DNA of 64,000 bases, from the NCBI GenBank assembly GCA_051859505.1, contig JBHYFN010000005.1:57555-121554 (forward strand). Reading direction: 5' to 3'. The first letter of the stretch is position 1; each line of letters opens with the position of its first letter. The notes under the pieces were generated by a model, which did not search any database, had not been told where the DNA came from, and was given only the letters and a program-made list of their open reading frames with translations. This DNA comes from JAFIEN01 sp051859505. Lineage in GTDB: Bacteria; Pseudomonadota; Alphaproteobacteria; Rhodobacterales; Rhodobacteraceae. Both the position numbers and the translations under genes were made by a program. Below, piece by piece: positions 7,624 through 15,900 of the stretch.

Positions 7624-7971
7624 ATGAGCGAGACGGAGACCAGTGCCTGGCCTCAGTCGGAGGAAGGTCTGCGAAGCTACATCCGGGACAGCATGAAACT
7701 GGTCGTGACCGCAAGGGAACGGCTGGGCGAGTTGCTGGGCGGATCGGTGGTGCCGGATGCGGCGGCCCTGCGGGACGTGGCCGACACCCATCAGGAACTT
7801 GAAAAGGCGCTTCGGCGCATGTTGGAAGCGGAGGCGCGTTTGTATGATTGGACTTCAAAGCAGGGCGGAAGAGACCGCCCCGGTGACATCGATTTCGATG
7901 CCATCCGGCACGAGATCGGGTGCCGCCTTTCTCGCCTCCGTGAGTGTTGCCGATCAGACGGATTTCCTTGA
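7624..7971 (+). CDS. GTA g1, small terminase subunit-like protein
   Basis: Predicted 115-residue helical protein at the head of the GTA operon, the position of the R. capsulatus g1 gene (TerS-like, recognises DNA for packaging with TerL). The ATG at 7624 (MSETETSAW) follows a purine-rich GGGGGACAG. Two helical segments are visible (SYIRDSMKLVVTARERLGEL and HQELEKALRRMLEAEARLYD), then a short C-terminal helix with a Cys-Cys pair. It overlaps the proposed start of the large terminase gene by about 128 nt. Assignment rests on position, size and helical character; sequence similarity of this gene is weak across GTAs. Confidence 0.75.
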   Translation: MSETETSAWPQSEEGLRSYIRDSMKLVVTARERLGELLGGSVVPDAAALRDVADTHQELEKALRRMLEAEARLYDWTSKQGGRDRPGDIDFDAIRHEIGCRLSRLRECCRSDGFP

Positions 7972-9253
7972 CGGGCTGAGTGCGGCGGAGCTGCGCGCGC
8001 TGCCCTATCTGTTCGAGTTCTGGGCGCTCGAGCATCAACTGCCGCCCGAAGGCGACTGGCGCGCCTGGGTGATCCTGGGCGGGCGCGGCGCGGGCAAGAC
8101 GCGGGCCGGTGCCGAATGGGTGCGCGCCCAGGTCGAGGGGTCGGGGCCGCTGGATGCGGGCCGGGCGCGGCGTGTGGGGCTGGTGGGCGAGACGATAGAT
8201 CAGGCGCGCGAGGTGATGGTCTTTGGCGAAAGCGGGATCATGGCCTGTTCGCCGCCCGACCGCCGCCCCGCCTGGATCGCCACGCGCAAGATGCTGGTCT
8301 GGCCCAATGGGGCCGAGGCGCGGCTGTACTCGGCGCATGATCCCGAAAGCCTGCGGGGGCCGCAGTTCGATTGCGCCTGGGTGGATGAGCTGGCCAAGTG
8401 GAAGCGCGCCGAAGAGACCTGGGACATGCTCCAGTTCGGGCTGCGGCTGGGCGCGCATCCGCAGGTCTGCGTGACCACGACGCCGCGCAATGTGGGCGTG
8501 CTGCGCGATCTGCTGACCAATGAAAGCACGGTGACGACCCATGCGCCGACAGAGGCCAACCGGGCCAATCTGTCGGACAGTTTCCTGGCCGAGGTGCATC
8601 GGCGCTATGCCGGCACGCGGCAGGGCCGGCAAGAGCTGGACGGGGTGCTTCTGGCCGATGCCGAGGGCGCGCTCTGGACCACGGCGATGCTGGCGAAGGC
8701 GCAGGCCGAGGCGGTGCCGGAGTTCGACCGGGTGGTCGTGGCCGTCGATCCGCCGGTCACGGGGCATCGCGGCTCGGACGCCTGCGGGATCGTGGTGGCG
8801 GGTGTCACGATGCAGGGCCCGCCGCAGGACTGGCGCGCCTGGGTGATCGAGGATGCGACGGTCGAGGCCAAGACGCCCGCGCAATGGGCCGAGGCGGTGA
8901 TCGCGGCCTATCGGCGCCACGGGGCCGAGAGGGTGGTGGCCGAGGTCAACCAGGGCGGCGATCTGGTCGAGGCGGTGCTGCGGCAGGTCGATCCGATGGT
9001 GCCGTTCCGCGCCGTTAGGGCGCATCGCGGCAAGGTGCTGCGGGCCGAGCCGGTGGCCGCGCTTTACGAGCAGGGGCGGGTCCAGCATCTGCGCGGGCTG
9101 GACGCGCTTGAGGACCAGATGGGGCAGATCACGCTGCAGGGCTATCAGGGCAAGGGATCGCCCGACCGGGTGGATGCGCTGGTCTGGGCGCTGCACGAGC
9201 TGATGATCGGCCCGTCGCAATTGTGGAACCGGCCGCGGATGCGGGCGCTCTGA
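7844..9253 (+). CDS. GTA g2, large terminase subunit TerL
   Basis: Packaging motor ATPase/nuclease that fills GTA heads with host DNA. From the ATG at 7844 (GGAGG 9 nt upstream) the protein is 469 residues. A later ATG at 7898 and a GTG near 7939 are also possible and would shorten the overlap with g1. Walker A GGRGAGKT is at residues 79-86. The Walker B stretch FDCAWVDELAKW and the coupling motif VTTTPRN follow. The RNase H-like nuclease domain starts near VVVAVDPPVTGHRGSDACGI, with acidic residues later (EVNQGGD, DRVDALVWAL). All motifs are intact, so the gene looks functional. Confidence 0.93.
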   Translation: MIGLQSRAEETAPVTSISMPSGTRSGAAFLASVSVADQTDFLDGLSAAELRALPYLFEFWALEHQLPPEGDWRAWVILGGRGAGKTRAGAEWVRAQVEGSGPLDAGRARRVGLVGETIDQAREVMVFGESGIMACSPPDRRPAWIATRKMLVWPNGAEARLYSAHDPESLRGPQFDCAWVDELAKWKRAEETWDMLQFGLRLGAHPQVCVTTTPRNVGVLRDLLTNESTVTTHAPTEANRANLSDSFLAEVHRRYAGTRQGRQELDGVLLADAEGALWTTAMLAKAQAEAVPEFDRVVVAVDPPVTGHRGSDACGIVVAGVTMQGPPQDWRAWVIEDATVEAKTPAQWAEAVIAAYRRHGAERVVAEVNQGGDLVEAVLRQVDPMVPFRAVRAHRGKVLRAEPVAALYEQGRVQHLRGLDALEDQMGQITLQGYQGKGSPDRVDALVWALHELMIGPSQLWNRPRMRAL

Positions 9254-9455
9254 CAGGGGCCAGGGCGGGGCGCGTGGCGCGGCGCGTGGCGGGGCAGGGC
9301 GCCGGGCGCGGCAGGGCGCCGGGGCAGGGTGTTGCGCAGGGTGTTGCGCGGTTTGCGGGGCAGCGTGCGCAGGGGTCGCAGCGCCTTAGGATTTACAGGG
9401 CAGGTTGGCCGCATCGGTGTTGAGCCGGGCAGGCAGGCGGGATCGAGGAGCGGGT
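9254..9455 (+). repeat. g2-g3 gap filled with degenerate GC-rich repeats
   Basis: This 202-bp gap is the largest inside the GTA cluster. Positions about 9262-9350 consist of imperfect GGCGCGTGGC, GGGGCAGGGCGCC and GGTGTTGCGCA units, the last present twice in tandem. No gene is supported. The g3 ribosome-binding site GAGGAG lies at its right edge. Confidence 0.55.
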
Positions 9456-10640
9456 ATGTTCGACTTTCTGAAACGGTCTGAAGCGGCAGCGGCAGCGGTG
9501 CCCGAGGCCAAGGCCTCGGCCGCGGGGCGGGTGATCGCCTGGGCCGGCGCGGGGCGCGTCGTCTGGGGGCCGCGCGATGTGGTGTCGCTGACCAAGGCGG
9601 GCTACAGCGCCAATCCGGTGGGCTTTCGCGCGGTGCGGCTGATCTCGGAAGCCGCCGCCGCCCTGCCGCTGGTCCTGCAGGACCGCGAGCGGCGCTATGA
9701 TGCGCATCCGGTGCTTGATCTTCTGTCGCGGCCCAATCCGGTGCAGGGGCGGGCGGAACTGCTCGAGGCGCTGTATTCGCAGATCCTTCTGACCGGGAAC
9801 GGCTATGTCGAGGCGGTGGCCGACGAGGGCTTGCCGGTCGAGCTGCATGTGCTGCGCTCGGACAGGATGGCGATCGTGCCGGGGTCGGACGGCTGGCCGG
9901 TGGCCTATGACTATGTGGTCGGCGGGCGCAAGCATCGCTACCACCTGGGCGAGGGGCCGGCGCCGGTCTGCCAGATCAAGAGCTTCAATCCCCAGGACGA
10001 TCATTACGGGTTTTCCGCGCTGCAGGCGGCGGCAAGTGCCATCGACGTGCACAACGCCGCCTCGCGCTGGTCGAAGGCGCTGCTGGACAATGCGGCGCGG
10101 CCTTCGGGGGCCATCGTCTATCGCGGGGCCGACGGGCAGGTGGGGCTGAGCCAGGATCAATACGACCGGCTGGTGGCCGAGATGGAGAGCCAGCATCAGG
10201 GCGCGCGCAATGCGGGCCGGCCGATGCTGCTGGAAGGCGGTCTTGACTGGAAGCCGATGGGATTTTCGCCCAGCGACATGGAGTTCCAGAAGACCAAGGA
10301 GGCGGCGGCGCGCGAGATCTCGGTCGCGTTCGGGGTGCCGCCGATGATCCTGGGCATCCCGGGCGATGCGACCTACGCGAATTACCAGGAGGCCAACCGG
10401 GCCTTCTATCGGCTGACGGTGCTGCCGCTGGCCGCAAGGGTGGCGAGCGCGCTGGCCAACTGGCTGGAGGATTTCACCGGCGAGCATCTGGAGCTGCGCC
10501 CCGATCTGGACCAGATCCCGGCGCTCTCGGCCGAGCGGGATGCGCAATGGGCGCGGGTCGCGGCGGCGAGTTTCCTGAGCGAGGCGGAAAAGCGGATGCT
10601 TCTGGGCCTGCCGGCGCAGGAGGCGGGGGATGAGCGATGA
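9456..10640 (+). CDS. GTA g3, portal protein (HK97 family)
   Basis: Forms the dodecameric portal through which DNA enters the head and to which the tail attaches. The protein is 394 residues from the ATG at 9456 (GAGGAG just upstream), typical for HK97-type portals. Recognisable blocks are GYSANPVGFRAVRLISEAAA, the NGYVEAV strand, the long helix before QKTKEAAAREISVAFGVPP, and ILGIPGDATYANYQEANRAFY. These are the conserved portal core. Its 3' end overlaps g3.5 by 11 nt. Confidence 0.94.
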   Translation: MFDFLKRSEAAAAAVPEAKASAAGRVIAWAGAGRVVWGPRDVVSLTKAGYSANPVGFRAVRLISEAAAALPLVLQDRERRYDAHPVLDLLSRPNPVQGRAELLEALYSQILLTGNGYVEAVADEGLPVELHVLRSDRMAIVPGSDGWPVAYDYVVGGRKHRYHLGEGPAPVCQIKSFNPQDDHYGFSALQAAASAIDVHNAASRWSKALLDNAARPSGAIVYRGADGQVGLSQDQYDRLVAEMESQHQGARNAGRPMLLEGGLDWKPMGFSPSDMEFQKTKEAAAREISVAFGVPPMILGIPGDATYANYQEANRAFYRLTVLPLAARVASALANWLEDFTGEHLELRPDLDQIPALSAERDAQWARVAAASFLSEAEKRMLLGLPAQEAGDER

Positions 10641-10860
10641 GCGGCGCGGCTATGGCGCGCCGTTCCTCTGCGCGCCGGGGATGCGGATCGAAAGCCACGA
10701 GAAGCTGGCCGCGCTGCAATTCGCGCAGATGAACGCGCATATGGTGCGGATCGAGACGGCGATGGAACGGTTGGAAAAGCGGCTTTGGCTTGCGGTTTAT
10801 GGCGTGGCGTCGGTTGTGCTGGCGCAGGCGGTCTTTGCGATCCTGAGCCGGGTGGCATGA
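10630..10860 (+). CDS. GTA g3.5, small membrane-anchored protein
   Basis: Predicted 76-residue protein between portal and protease genes, the place of g3.5 in Rhodobacterales GTAs. Residues about 20-50 form an amphipathic helix (HEKLAALQFAQMNAHMVRIE), followed by a single hydrophobic segment at about 52-71 (LWLAVYGVASVVLAQAVFAI). Its role in the particle is not known. It starts inside the portal gene and ends 14 nt before the g4 start, so it is translationally coupled to both. Confidence 0.8.
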   Translation: MSDERRGYGAPFLCAPGMRIESHEKLAALQFAQMNAHMVRIETAMERLEKRLWLAVYGVASVVLAQAVFAILSRVA

Positions 10861-10874
10861 AAGGAAGAATGACG

Positions 10875-11417
10875 ATGCTGGAACACAAGTTCAGCCCTTT
10901 GGGCAAGGATCTGACGGTGACGGAGGGCACGCTGATCGAGGGCTATGCCTCGGTCTTTGGGGCGCGCGACCAGGGCGGTGACGTGGTCGAGGCGGGGGCC
11001 TATGCGGCCTCGCTCAAGCGGCTGGCGGCGCGTGGCGGCCGGGTCAAGATGCTCTGGCAGCATGATCCCGCCCGCCCGATCGGCGTCTGGGACGAGGTGC
11101 GCGAGGATGCGCGCGGCCTTTGGGTCAAGGGGCGGATCCTGACCGAAGTGGCGCAGGGCCGCGAGGCGGCGGCGCTTGTGGGGGCGGGGGCGATCGACGG
11201 GCTGTCGATCGGCTATCGCACGCTCAAGGCGCGCAAGGACGATGCCGGGCGGCGGATGCTGGCCGAGGTCGAGCTGTGGGAGGTCTCGCTCGTGACCTTT
11301 CCGATGCTGACCGAGGCGCGGGTCGCCGCCAAGGCCGAGGAGGGCGCGGAAGCCGCCGTCCTGCGGGAACTGACCGAGGCGTTTCGCGATGCGAGGTCGG
11401 TGCTGACAGCGGGATAG
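10875..11417 (+). CDS. GTA g4, HK97-family prohead protease
   Basis: Serine protease that processes the capsid protein during head maturation. The protein is 180 residues from the ATG at 10875. I prefer this start because the AAGGAAG at 10861 is then 9 nt away; an ATG at 10869 would be too close. Catalytic residues of the family are visible: His63 in MLWQHDPARPIG and Ser111 in IDGLSIGYRTL. The motif WEVSLVTFPMLTEA is typical. It sits just before the capsid gene. Confidence 0.93.
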   Translation: MLEHKFSPLGKDLTVTEGTLIEGYASVFGARDQGGDVVEAGAYAASLKRLAARGGRVKMLWQHDPARPIGVWDEVREDARGLWVKGRILTEVAQGREAAALVGAGAIDGLSIGYRTLKARKDDAGRRMLAEVELWEVSLVTFPMLTEARVAAKAEEGAEAAVLRELTEAFRDARSVLTAG

Positions 11418-11452
11418 GCCCGCGTTTTCAGACCATTGAGAGGGGTGGTGCG

Positions 11453-12637
11453 ATGAGCAGAACCGAGACGCGTTCTCGGGCCGGGGAAGATCTGTCCCCG
11501 GCGGTGGAGCTGAAATCGGCAGTGGCCGGTTTCATGAGTGATTTCCGGGCTTTCACGACCGGAATTGAGGCAAAACTTCAACAGCAGGAAGACCGGATGA
11601 TGAAGCTGGACCGCAAGATGACGACCGCAGGCAACCGCCCTGCGCTTTCCGCCGCGGCGGAGATCGAAGTGCCCCACCAGAAGGCCTTTGCCGCCTATCT
11701 GCGCTCGGGCGATGATGACGGGCTGCGCGCGCTTGACCTCGAGGGCAAGGCGATGAACACGGTCGTGGCCGGGGACGGGGGTTTCCTCGTCTCGCCCCAG
11801 ACCAGCGAGACGATCCGCGCGGTGCTTCTGGCGACCGCCTCGATCCGGTCGGTGGCCAATGTGGTGAATGTCGATGCGGGCTCTTACGACCTGCTGATCG
11901 ACCGGGCCGAACTGGGCGCCGGCTGGGCGACCGAGACGGCGGCCCTGACCGAGACGACGACCGGCGTGATCGAGAAGATCAGCATCCCGCTGCACGAGCT
12001 TTCGGCCCTGCCCAAGGCCTCGCAGCGGCTGCTGGATGACAGCGCCTTCGATATCGAGACCTGGCTGGCCAGCCGGATCGCCGAGAAATTCGCCCGTTCC
12101 GAGGCGGCGGCCTTCGTCAACGGCGATGGCCTGGACAAGCCGAAGGGCTTTCTTGACTACGCCAAGGTGGCCGACAACCTGTGGTCCTGGGGCAATCTGG
12201 GCTATGTGATCTCGGGCAACGCCGGCACGATCACCGGCACCGATCCGCTGGTCGATCTGGTCTATGCGCTGGGTGCGGAATATCGCGCGGGCGCGAGCTT
12301 CGTGATGAACTCCAAGACCGCCGGCACGGTGCGCAAGCTCAAGGATGCCGACGGGCGTTACCTCTGGTCCGACGGTTTCGCCGCCGGAGAGCCGGCGCGC
12401 CTTCTGGGCTATCCGGTGCTGATCGCCGAGGACATGCCCGATATCGGCGAGGATGCCTATCCGGTGGCCTTCGGCAACTTCGGCCGCGGCTACACCATCG
12501 CCGAACGGCCCGACCTGCGGGTGCTGCGCGATCCCTTCTCGGCCAAGCCGCATGTGCTGTTCTACGCCTCCAAGCGCGTCGGCGGTGCGGTGAGCGATTT
12601 CGCGGCGATCAAGCTTCTGCGCATCGCGGCGTTCTGA
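11453..12637 (+). CDS. GTA g5, major capsid protein (HK97 fold)
   Basis: Builds the GTA head shell. The protein is 394 residues from the ATG at 11453. The first 60 or so residues are a charged coiled coil (delta/scaffold domain, KLQQQEDRMMKLDRKM) that the g4 protease is expected to remove. The mature HK97 fold begins around PHQKAFAAYLRSGDD and includes AGDGGFLVSPQTSETI and the E-loop/P-domain region. The C-terminal KPHVLFYASKRVGGAV and FAAIKLLRIAAF are hallmarks of GTA capsids. An 86-nt spacer follows before g6. Confidence 0.96.
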   Translation: MSRTETRSRAGEDLSPAVELKSAVAGFMSDFRAFTTGIEAKLQQQEDRMMKLDRKMTTAGNRPALSAAAEIEVPHQKAFAAYLRSGDDDGLRALDLEGKAMNTVVAGDGGFLVSPQTSETIRAVLLATASIRSVANVVNVDAGSYDLLIDRAELGAGWATETAALTETTTGVIEKISIPLHELSALPKASQRLLDDSAFDIETWLASRIAEKFARSEAAAFVNGDGLDKPKGFLDYAKVADNLWSWGNLGYVISGNAGTITGTDPLVDLVYALGAEYRAGASFVMNSKTAGTVRKLKDADGRYLWSDGFAAGEPARLLGYPVLIAEDMPDIGEDAYPVAFGNFGRGYTIAERPDLRVLRDPFSAKPHVLFYASKRVGGAVSDFAAIKLLRIAAF

Positions 12638-12723
12638 TCGGGTGGGGCCCTGGCCCCATGATGCGGGCGGGGGCCCGGGCGGCCCCTGCCGACCCTTCGG
12701 GGGAGAGGTATCGGAGCAAAGGG

Positions 12724-13320
12724 ATGATGCTGGTCGAAGAGACGACAGTGCCGGAGGCCGCCCTGCCGGTCGCACAATTCAAGGAGCATCTGCGGCTCGG
12801 AACCGGGTTTTCGGATGACGGGCTGCAGGACGGGCTGATCGCGGGGTTCCTGCGGGCCGCCATCGCCACGATCGAGGCGCGCACCGGCAAGGCGCTTCTC
12901 GCGCGCCAGTTCGGCCTGCGCCTGAAGGACTGGGCCGGGCCGGAGGGACAGCCGCTGCCGGTGGCGCCGGTCTCGGTCGTGGTGGGGGTCTGGCGGGTCG
13001 AGGCCTCGGGCGCGGAAACGGCGCTGGAGCCTGCGCTGTGGCGGCTGGAGCCGGATGCGCTGCGGCCCTGCCTGCGGCCGCGGGGCTGGCATTTCCCGGT
13101 GTTGCCCACAGGGGGCGGGCTGCGGATCGCCTTTGTCGCGGGGTTTGGCGCCGACTGGGCCGATGTGCCCGCCGATCTGGCGCAGGCGGTGCTGATGCTG
13201 GCGGCGCATTACTATGAATACCGGACGGAAACCGCGCTGGCGGCGGGCTGCATGCCCTTCGGCGTGACCGCGCTGATCGAGCGCTACCGCCCGCTGCGGA
13301 TCGGGGGGGCTGGGGCATGA
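12724..13320 (+). CDS. GTA g6, head-tail connector (adaptor)
   Basis: A 198-residue adaptor expected to bind below the portal. The start at 12724 uses a GGAG 7 nt upstream; the next codon is also ATG. The N-terminus VAQFKEHLRLGTGFSDDGLQ is the conserved helix of HK97 gp6-like connectors. The C-terminal helix AVLMLAAHYYEYRTETALA and the end IERYRPLRIGG are typical. It overlaps g7 by 4 nt (ATGA). Confidence 0.9.
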   Translation: MMLVEETTVPEAALPVAQFKEHLRLGTGFSDDGLQDGLIAGFLRAAIATIEARTGKALLARQFGLRLKDWAGPEGQPLPVAPVSVVVGVWRVEASGAETALEPALWRLEPDALRPCLRPRGWHFPVLPTGGGLRIAFVAGFGADWADVPADLAQAVLMLAAHYYEYRTETALAAGCMPFGVTALIERYRPLRIGGAGA

Positions 13321-13655
13321 GGGCGCCGCATCTGACCCGCAAGCTGATGCTTGAAGCGCCCGAGCGGGTGGCCGATGGCGCGGGCGGCTTTGCCCACGGC
13401 TGGACGGCGCTGGGCGTGCTCTGGGCCGAGGTCCGCCCCGGCGCGGGGCGGGATTTCGCCGGGCTCTCGGCGGCGCTGTCGGCCAGCAGCTATCGCATCA
13501 CGGTGCGCGCGGCGCCGGTGGGATCAGCCGCGCGCCCCGCCCCGGACCAGCGCTTTCGCGAAGGCGCGCGCCTTTATCGCATCCGCGCGGTCAGCGAGCG
13601 CGACCCGGAGGGGCGGTTCCTGACCTGCCTGGCCGAAGAGGAGGTCGCGCGATGA
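13317..13655 (+). CDS. GTA g7, head-tail stopper/adaptor protein
   Basis: A 112-residue all-beta protein of the SPP1 gp16/HK97 gp9-like head-completion family. The patterns LTRKLMLEAPERVADGAGGF, LWAEVRPGAGRDF and RITVRAAPVGSA, with the terminal RAVSERDPEGRFLTCLAEEE, match this family. It should plug the connector after packaging and provide the tail interface. It overlaps g6 and g8 by 4 nt each, so translation is coupled. Confidence 0.88.
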   Translation: MRAPHLTRKLMLEAPERVADGAGGFAHGWTALGVLWAEVRPGAGRDFAGLSAALSASSYRITVRAAPVGSAARPAPDQRFREGARLYRIRAVSERDPEGRFLTCLAEEEVAR

Positions 13656-14074
13656 GCTATGGGGCGGGGGCGGCGCTGCAGGCGGCGGTTTACGGCCGGC
13701 TGTCGGGCGATCCGGCGCTGGCGGCACTGGTGGGAGGGGCGGTCTTTGACGCCACCCCGCCGGGGCCCTTGCCGGCGATCTACGTCACGCTGGGGCCCGA
13801 AGTGGTGCGCGACCGTTCGGACGCAAGCCACGGCGGGGCCGAGCATGAGTTCACCGTCGAGATCGTGACCCAGGCCGCCGGTTTCGCCGGGGCCAAGGCG
13901 GCGGCGGCGGCCGTGTCGGATGCGCTGGTCGATGCCGATCTGGCGCTGGCGCGCGGGCGGCTGGTGCGGCTCGATTTCTGGCGGGCGCGGGCGGCGCGGG
14001 TGGGGGCGGGCGCGATGCGCCAGATCACGCTGACCTTCCGCGCCTTTGTCGAGGACAGCCAGGGGGCGGCTTAG
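13652..14074 (+). CDS. GTA g8, tail terminator (DUF3168)
   Basis: A 140-residue DUF3168-type protein that caps the tail tube. The sequence starts with a helix (AALQAAVYGRLSGDPALAALVG) followed by VFDATPPGPLPAIYVTLGPE and DRSDASHGGAEHEFTVEIVT, the family core. It ends in a strand with AMRQITLTFRAFVED. It overlaps g7 by 4 nt and lies 32 nt before g9. Confidence 0.9.
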   Translation: MSYGAGAALQAAVYGRLSGDPALAALVGGAVFDATPPGPLPAIYVTLGPEVVRDRSDASHGGAEHEFTVEIVTQAAGFAGAKAAAAAVSDALVDADLALARGRLVRLDFWRARAARVGAGAMRQITLTFRAFVEDSQGAA

Positions 14075-14106
14075 CCCCCGTCAATAATCATACCGGAGGC
14101 ACAGCG

Positions 14107-14709
14107 ATGGCGGCCCAGAACGGCAAGGACCTTTTGGTCAAGATCGACATGAACGGCGAAGGCCTGTTCGAGACGGTGGCGGGGCTGCGCGCCACGCGCA
14201 TCAGCTTCAACGCGGAAACCGTGGATGTGACCAGCCTCGAAAGCCAGGGCGGCTGGCGCGAGCTTCTGGCCGGGGCCGGGGTGCGCACGGCCAGCATCTC
14301 GGGCTCGGGCGTGTTCAAGGATGCGGCCAGCGACGAACGCGTGCGGCAGATCTTTTTCGACGGCCAGGTGCCGCGGTTCCAGGTCATCATCCCCAGTTTC
14401 GGCACGGTCGAGGGGCCGTTCCAGATCACCTCGATCGACTATGCCGGCGCGATCCGGGGCGAGGCGACCTACGAGCTGGCGCTGGCCTCGGCCGGAGAGC
14501 TGGGCTTCCTCGCCTTCGAGGCCTCGGCCGATCCGTCAGACCTTGTCGGTTCGGATTTCGAGCCCGAGGAGGATCCCGATCCCGACACCGATCCCGGCGA
14601 AGACGGGCTGATCGACCCCGAGGACGATCCGATCGGCGGCGGGGATGACGGGGATGGTGATGGGGACGGGGACGGCGAGGGCGAGGGCGACCCGGAGGAG
14701 GATCCGTGA
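14107..14709 (+). CDS. GTA g9, major tail (tube) protein with acidic C-terminal extension
   Basis: Tail-tube subunit of the TP901-1/GTA major tail family. Residues 1-139 cover the whole usual protein (MAAQNGKDLLVKIDMNGEG to ELGFLAFEA), including TSLESQGGWRELL and the IPSFGTVEGPFQITS strand. The R. capsulatus homologue is about 135 residues. Here the frame continues for about 60 residues (141-200) of Asp/Glu/Pro/Gly-rich sequence. That tail includes DPDPDTDPGEDGLIDPEDD-like DxDxDG spacing and then a GDGDGD run. Codon choice in the extension matches its neighbours, and it ends exactly at the GTG start of g10, so it appears genuine. It would decorate the tube surface with a strongly acidic, possibly cation-binding tail. 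Confidence 0.9.
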   Translation: MAAQNGKDLLVKIDMNGEGLFETVAGLRATRISFNAETVDVTSLESQGGWRELLAGAGVRTASISGSGVFKDAASDERVRQIFFDGQVPRFQVIIPSFGTVEGPFQITSIDYAGAIRGEATYELALASAGELGFLAFEASADPSDLVGSDFEPEEDPDPDTDPGEDGLIDPEDDPIGGGDDGDGDGDGDGEGEGDPEEDP

Positions 14710-15023
14710 GCGGCAATCCTTTCGCGGGCGAGGTCGGCATCGTCATCGACGGGGAGCGCCGGCTGGCCCGGCTGACGCTGGGCGCCCTGGCCGAGCTCGA
14801 GGCGGGCCTTGGGGCCGAAACCCTGGTCGATCTGGTCGAACGGTTCGAGCGGGGCGCGGTCTCGAGCCGGGATGTGCTGGCGCTGATCGTGGCGGGATTG
14901 CGGGGCGGCGGCTGGCAGGGCCGGGCCGAAGACCTGCTCTCCGCCGAGATCGAGGGCGGCCCGCTGGGGGCGGCGCGGGTTGCGGCGGCCTTGCTGGCGC
15001 GCGCCTTCGGGACGCCGGGATGA
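14706..15023 (+). CDS. GTA g10, tail assembly protein (GTA-gp10 family)
   Basis: A 105-residue helical protein of the GTA gp10 family, thought to act with the following gene as a tail assembly chaperone for the tape measure. It starts at GTG 14706, overlapping the g9 stop (GTGA). Conserved pattern: FAGEVGIVIDGERRLARLTLGALAELEAGLG, then VDLVERF and VLALIVAGLRGGG. It overlaps g10.1 by 4 nt. Confidence 0.88.
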   Translation: MSGNPFAGEVGIVIDGERRLARLTLGALAELEAGLGAETLVDLVERFERGAVSSRDVLALIVAGLRGGGWQGRAEDLLSAEIEGGPLGAARVAAALLARAFGTPG

Positions 15024-15247
15024 CCGGGGGCAGGGCCGCGCGCGCGCTGGACTGGCCGGGCCTGATGCGGGCGGGGATGCGGGGGCTGCGGTTGCGGCCC
15101 GCGGAATTCTGGGCGCTGACCCCGGGGGAGCTTCTGTTCCTTCTGGGGCGCGATGCGGGCGAGGCGCCGATGGCGCGCGCCCGGCTTGAGGAACTGGCGC
15201 GCGCCTTTCCGGACGCGGGCGGCACGAAGCAAGGGGCAGAGAGATGA
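15020..15247 (+). CDS. GTA g10.1, phage tail assembly chaperone (TAC) protein
   Basis: A 75-residue protein starting at ATG 15020, which overlaps the g10 stop. The sequence LDWPGLMRAGMRGLRLRPAE followed by FWALTPGELLFLLG is the signature of the small phage TAC family found between gp10 and the tape measure in GTAs. It probably keeps the tape measure soluble during tail assembly. It overlaps g11 by 4 nt. Confidence 0.85.
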   Translation: MTGGRAARALDWPGLMRAGMRGLRLRPAEFWALTPGELLFLLGRDAGEAPMARARLEELARAFPDAGGTKQGAER

Positions 15248-15891
15248 GCGAATCGTCGGATCGGATCGCGGCGCTTGAGACGGACCTGGCCGAGGCCACG
15301 GCGATGACCGCCGCCTTCTCGGCCGAGCTGCGCGACCTGCGCGAAGGCATGGGCGAGGCGGTGCGCGATCTGGGCGCGCTCGAGCGGGGTTTTTCCGGCG
15401 GCATCCGCCGCGCCATCGACGGGGTGGTTTTCGACGGCGCCAAGCTGAGCGATACGCTGCGCACGGTCAGCCGGGCGATGGTCGATACCGTCTATGCCGC
15501 CGCGATGCGCCCCGTCACCGATCAGCTGGGCGGGCTTCTGGCCGGCGGGCTGAATGCCGCCGTGTCGGGGCTGATGCCCTTTGCGCAGGGCGGGGCCTTC
15601 AGCCAGGGGCAGGTGATGCCCTTTGCCAAGGGCGGCGTGGTCAGCGGGCCGATGACCTTTCCGATGCGCGGCGGCACTGGCCTGATGGGCGAGGCGGGGC
15701 CCGAGGCGATCCTGCCCCTGGCGCGGGGCCCGGACGGGGCCCTGGGCGTGCGGGCGCGGGGCGGCGGCGGTGGCCCGGTCCATGTGACGATGAACATCAC
15801 CACGCCCGATGTGGGCGGGTTCCAGCGCAGCCAAAGCCAGATCGCCGCCGAACTGGCCCGCGCCATGGGCCGCGGCCAGCGCAACAGGTAG
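15244..15891 (+). CDS. GTA g11, tape measure protein
   Basis: A 215-residue short tape measure, consistent with the short GTA tail. The N-terminal half is helical coiled coil (RIAALETDLAEATAMTAAFS). The middle carries the typical Gly/Phe-rich block (AQGGAFSQGQVMPFAKGGVV, then MGEAGPEAILPLARG). The C-terminus has a beta strand VHVTMNITTPDVGGF and an amphipathic helix. It should span the tube lumen and set tail length. Confidence 0.9.
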   Translation: MSESSDRIAALETDLAEATAMTAAFSAELRDLREGMGEAVRDLGALERGFSGGIRRAIDGVVFDGAKLSDTLRTVSRAMVDTVYAAAMRPVTDQLGGLLAGGLNAAVSGLMPFAQGGAFSQGQVMPFAKGGVVSGPMTFPMRGGTGLMGEAGPEAILPLARGPDGALGVRARGGGGGPVHVTMNITTPDVGGFQRSQSQIAAELARAMGRGQRNR

Positions 15892-15900
15892 GAGTCAGCC

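Noticed and set aside
14527..14706. Frameshift explanation for the acidic tail of the tail-tube protein
   Set aside because: The frame runs without a break into the g10 start (GTGA overlap), and codon use is normal, so a frameshift artefact is unlikely.
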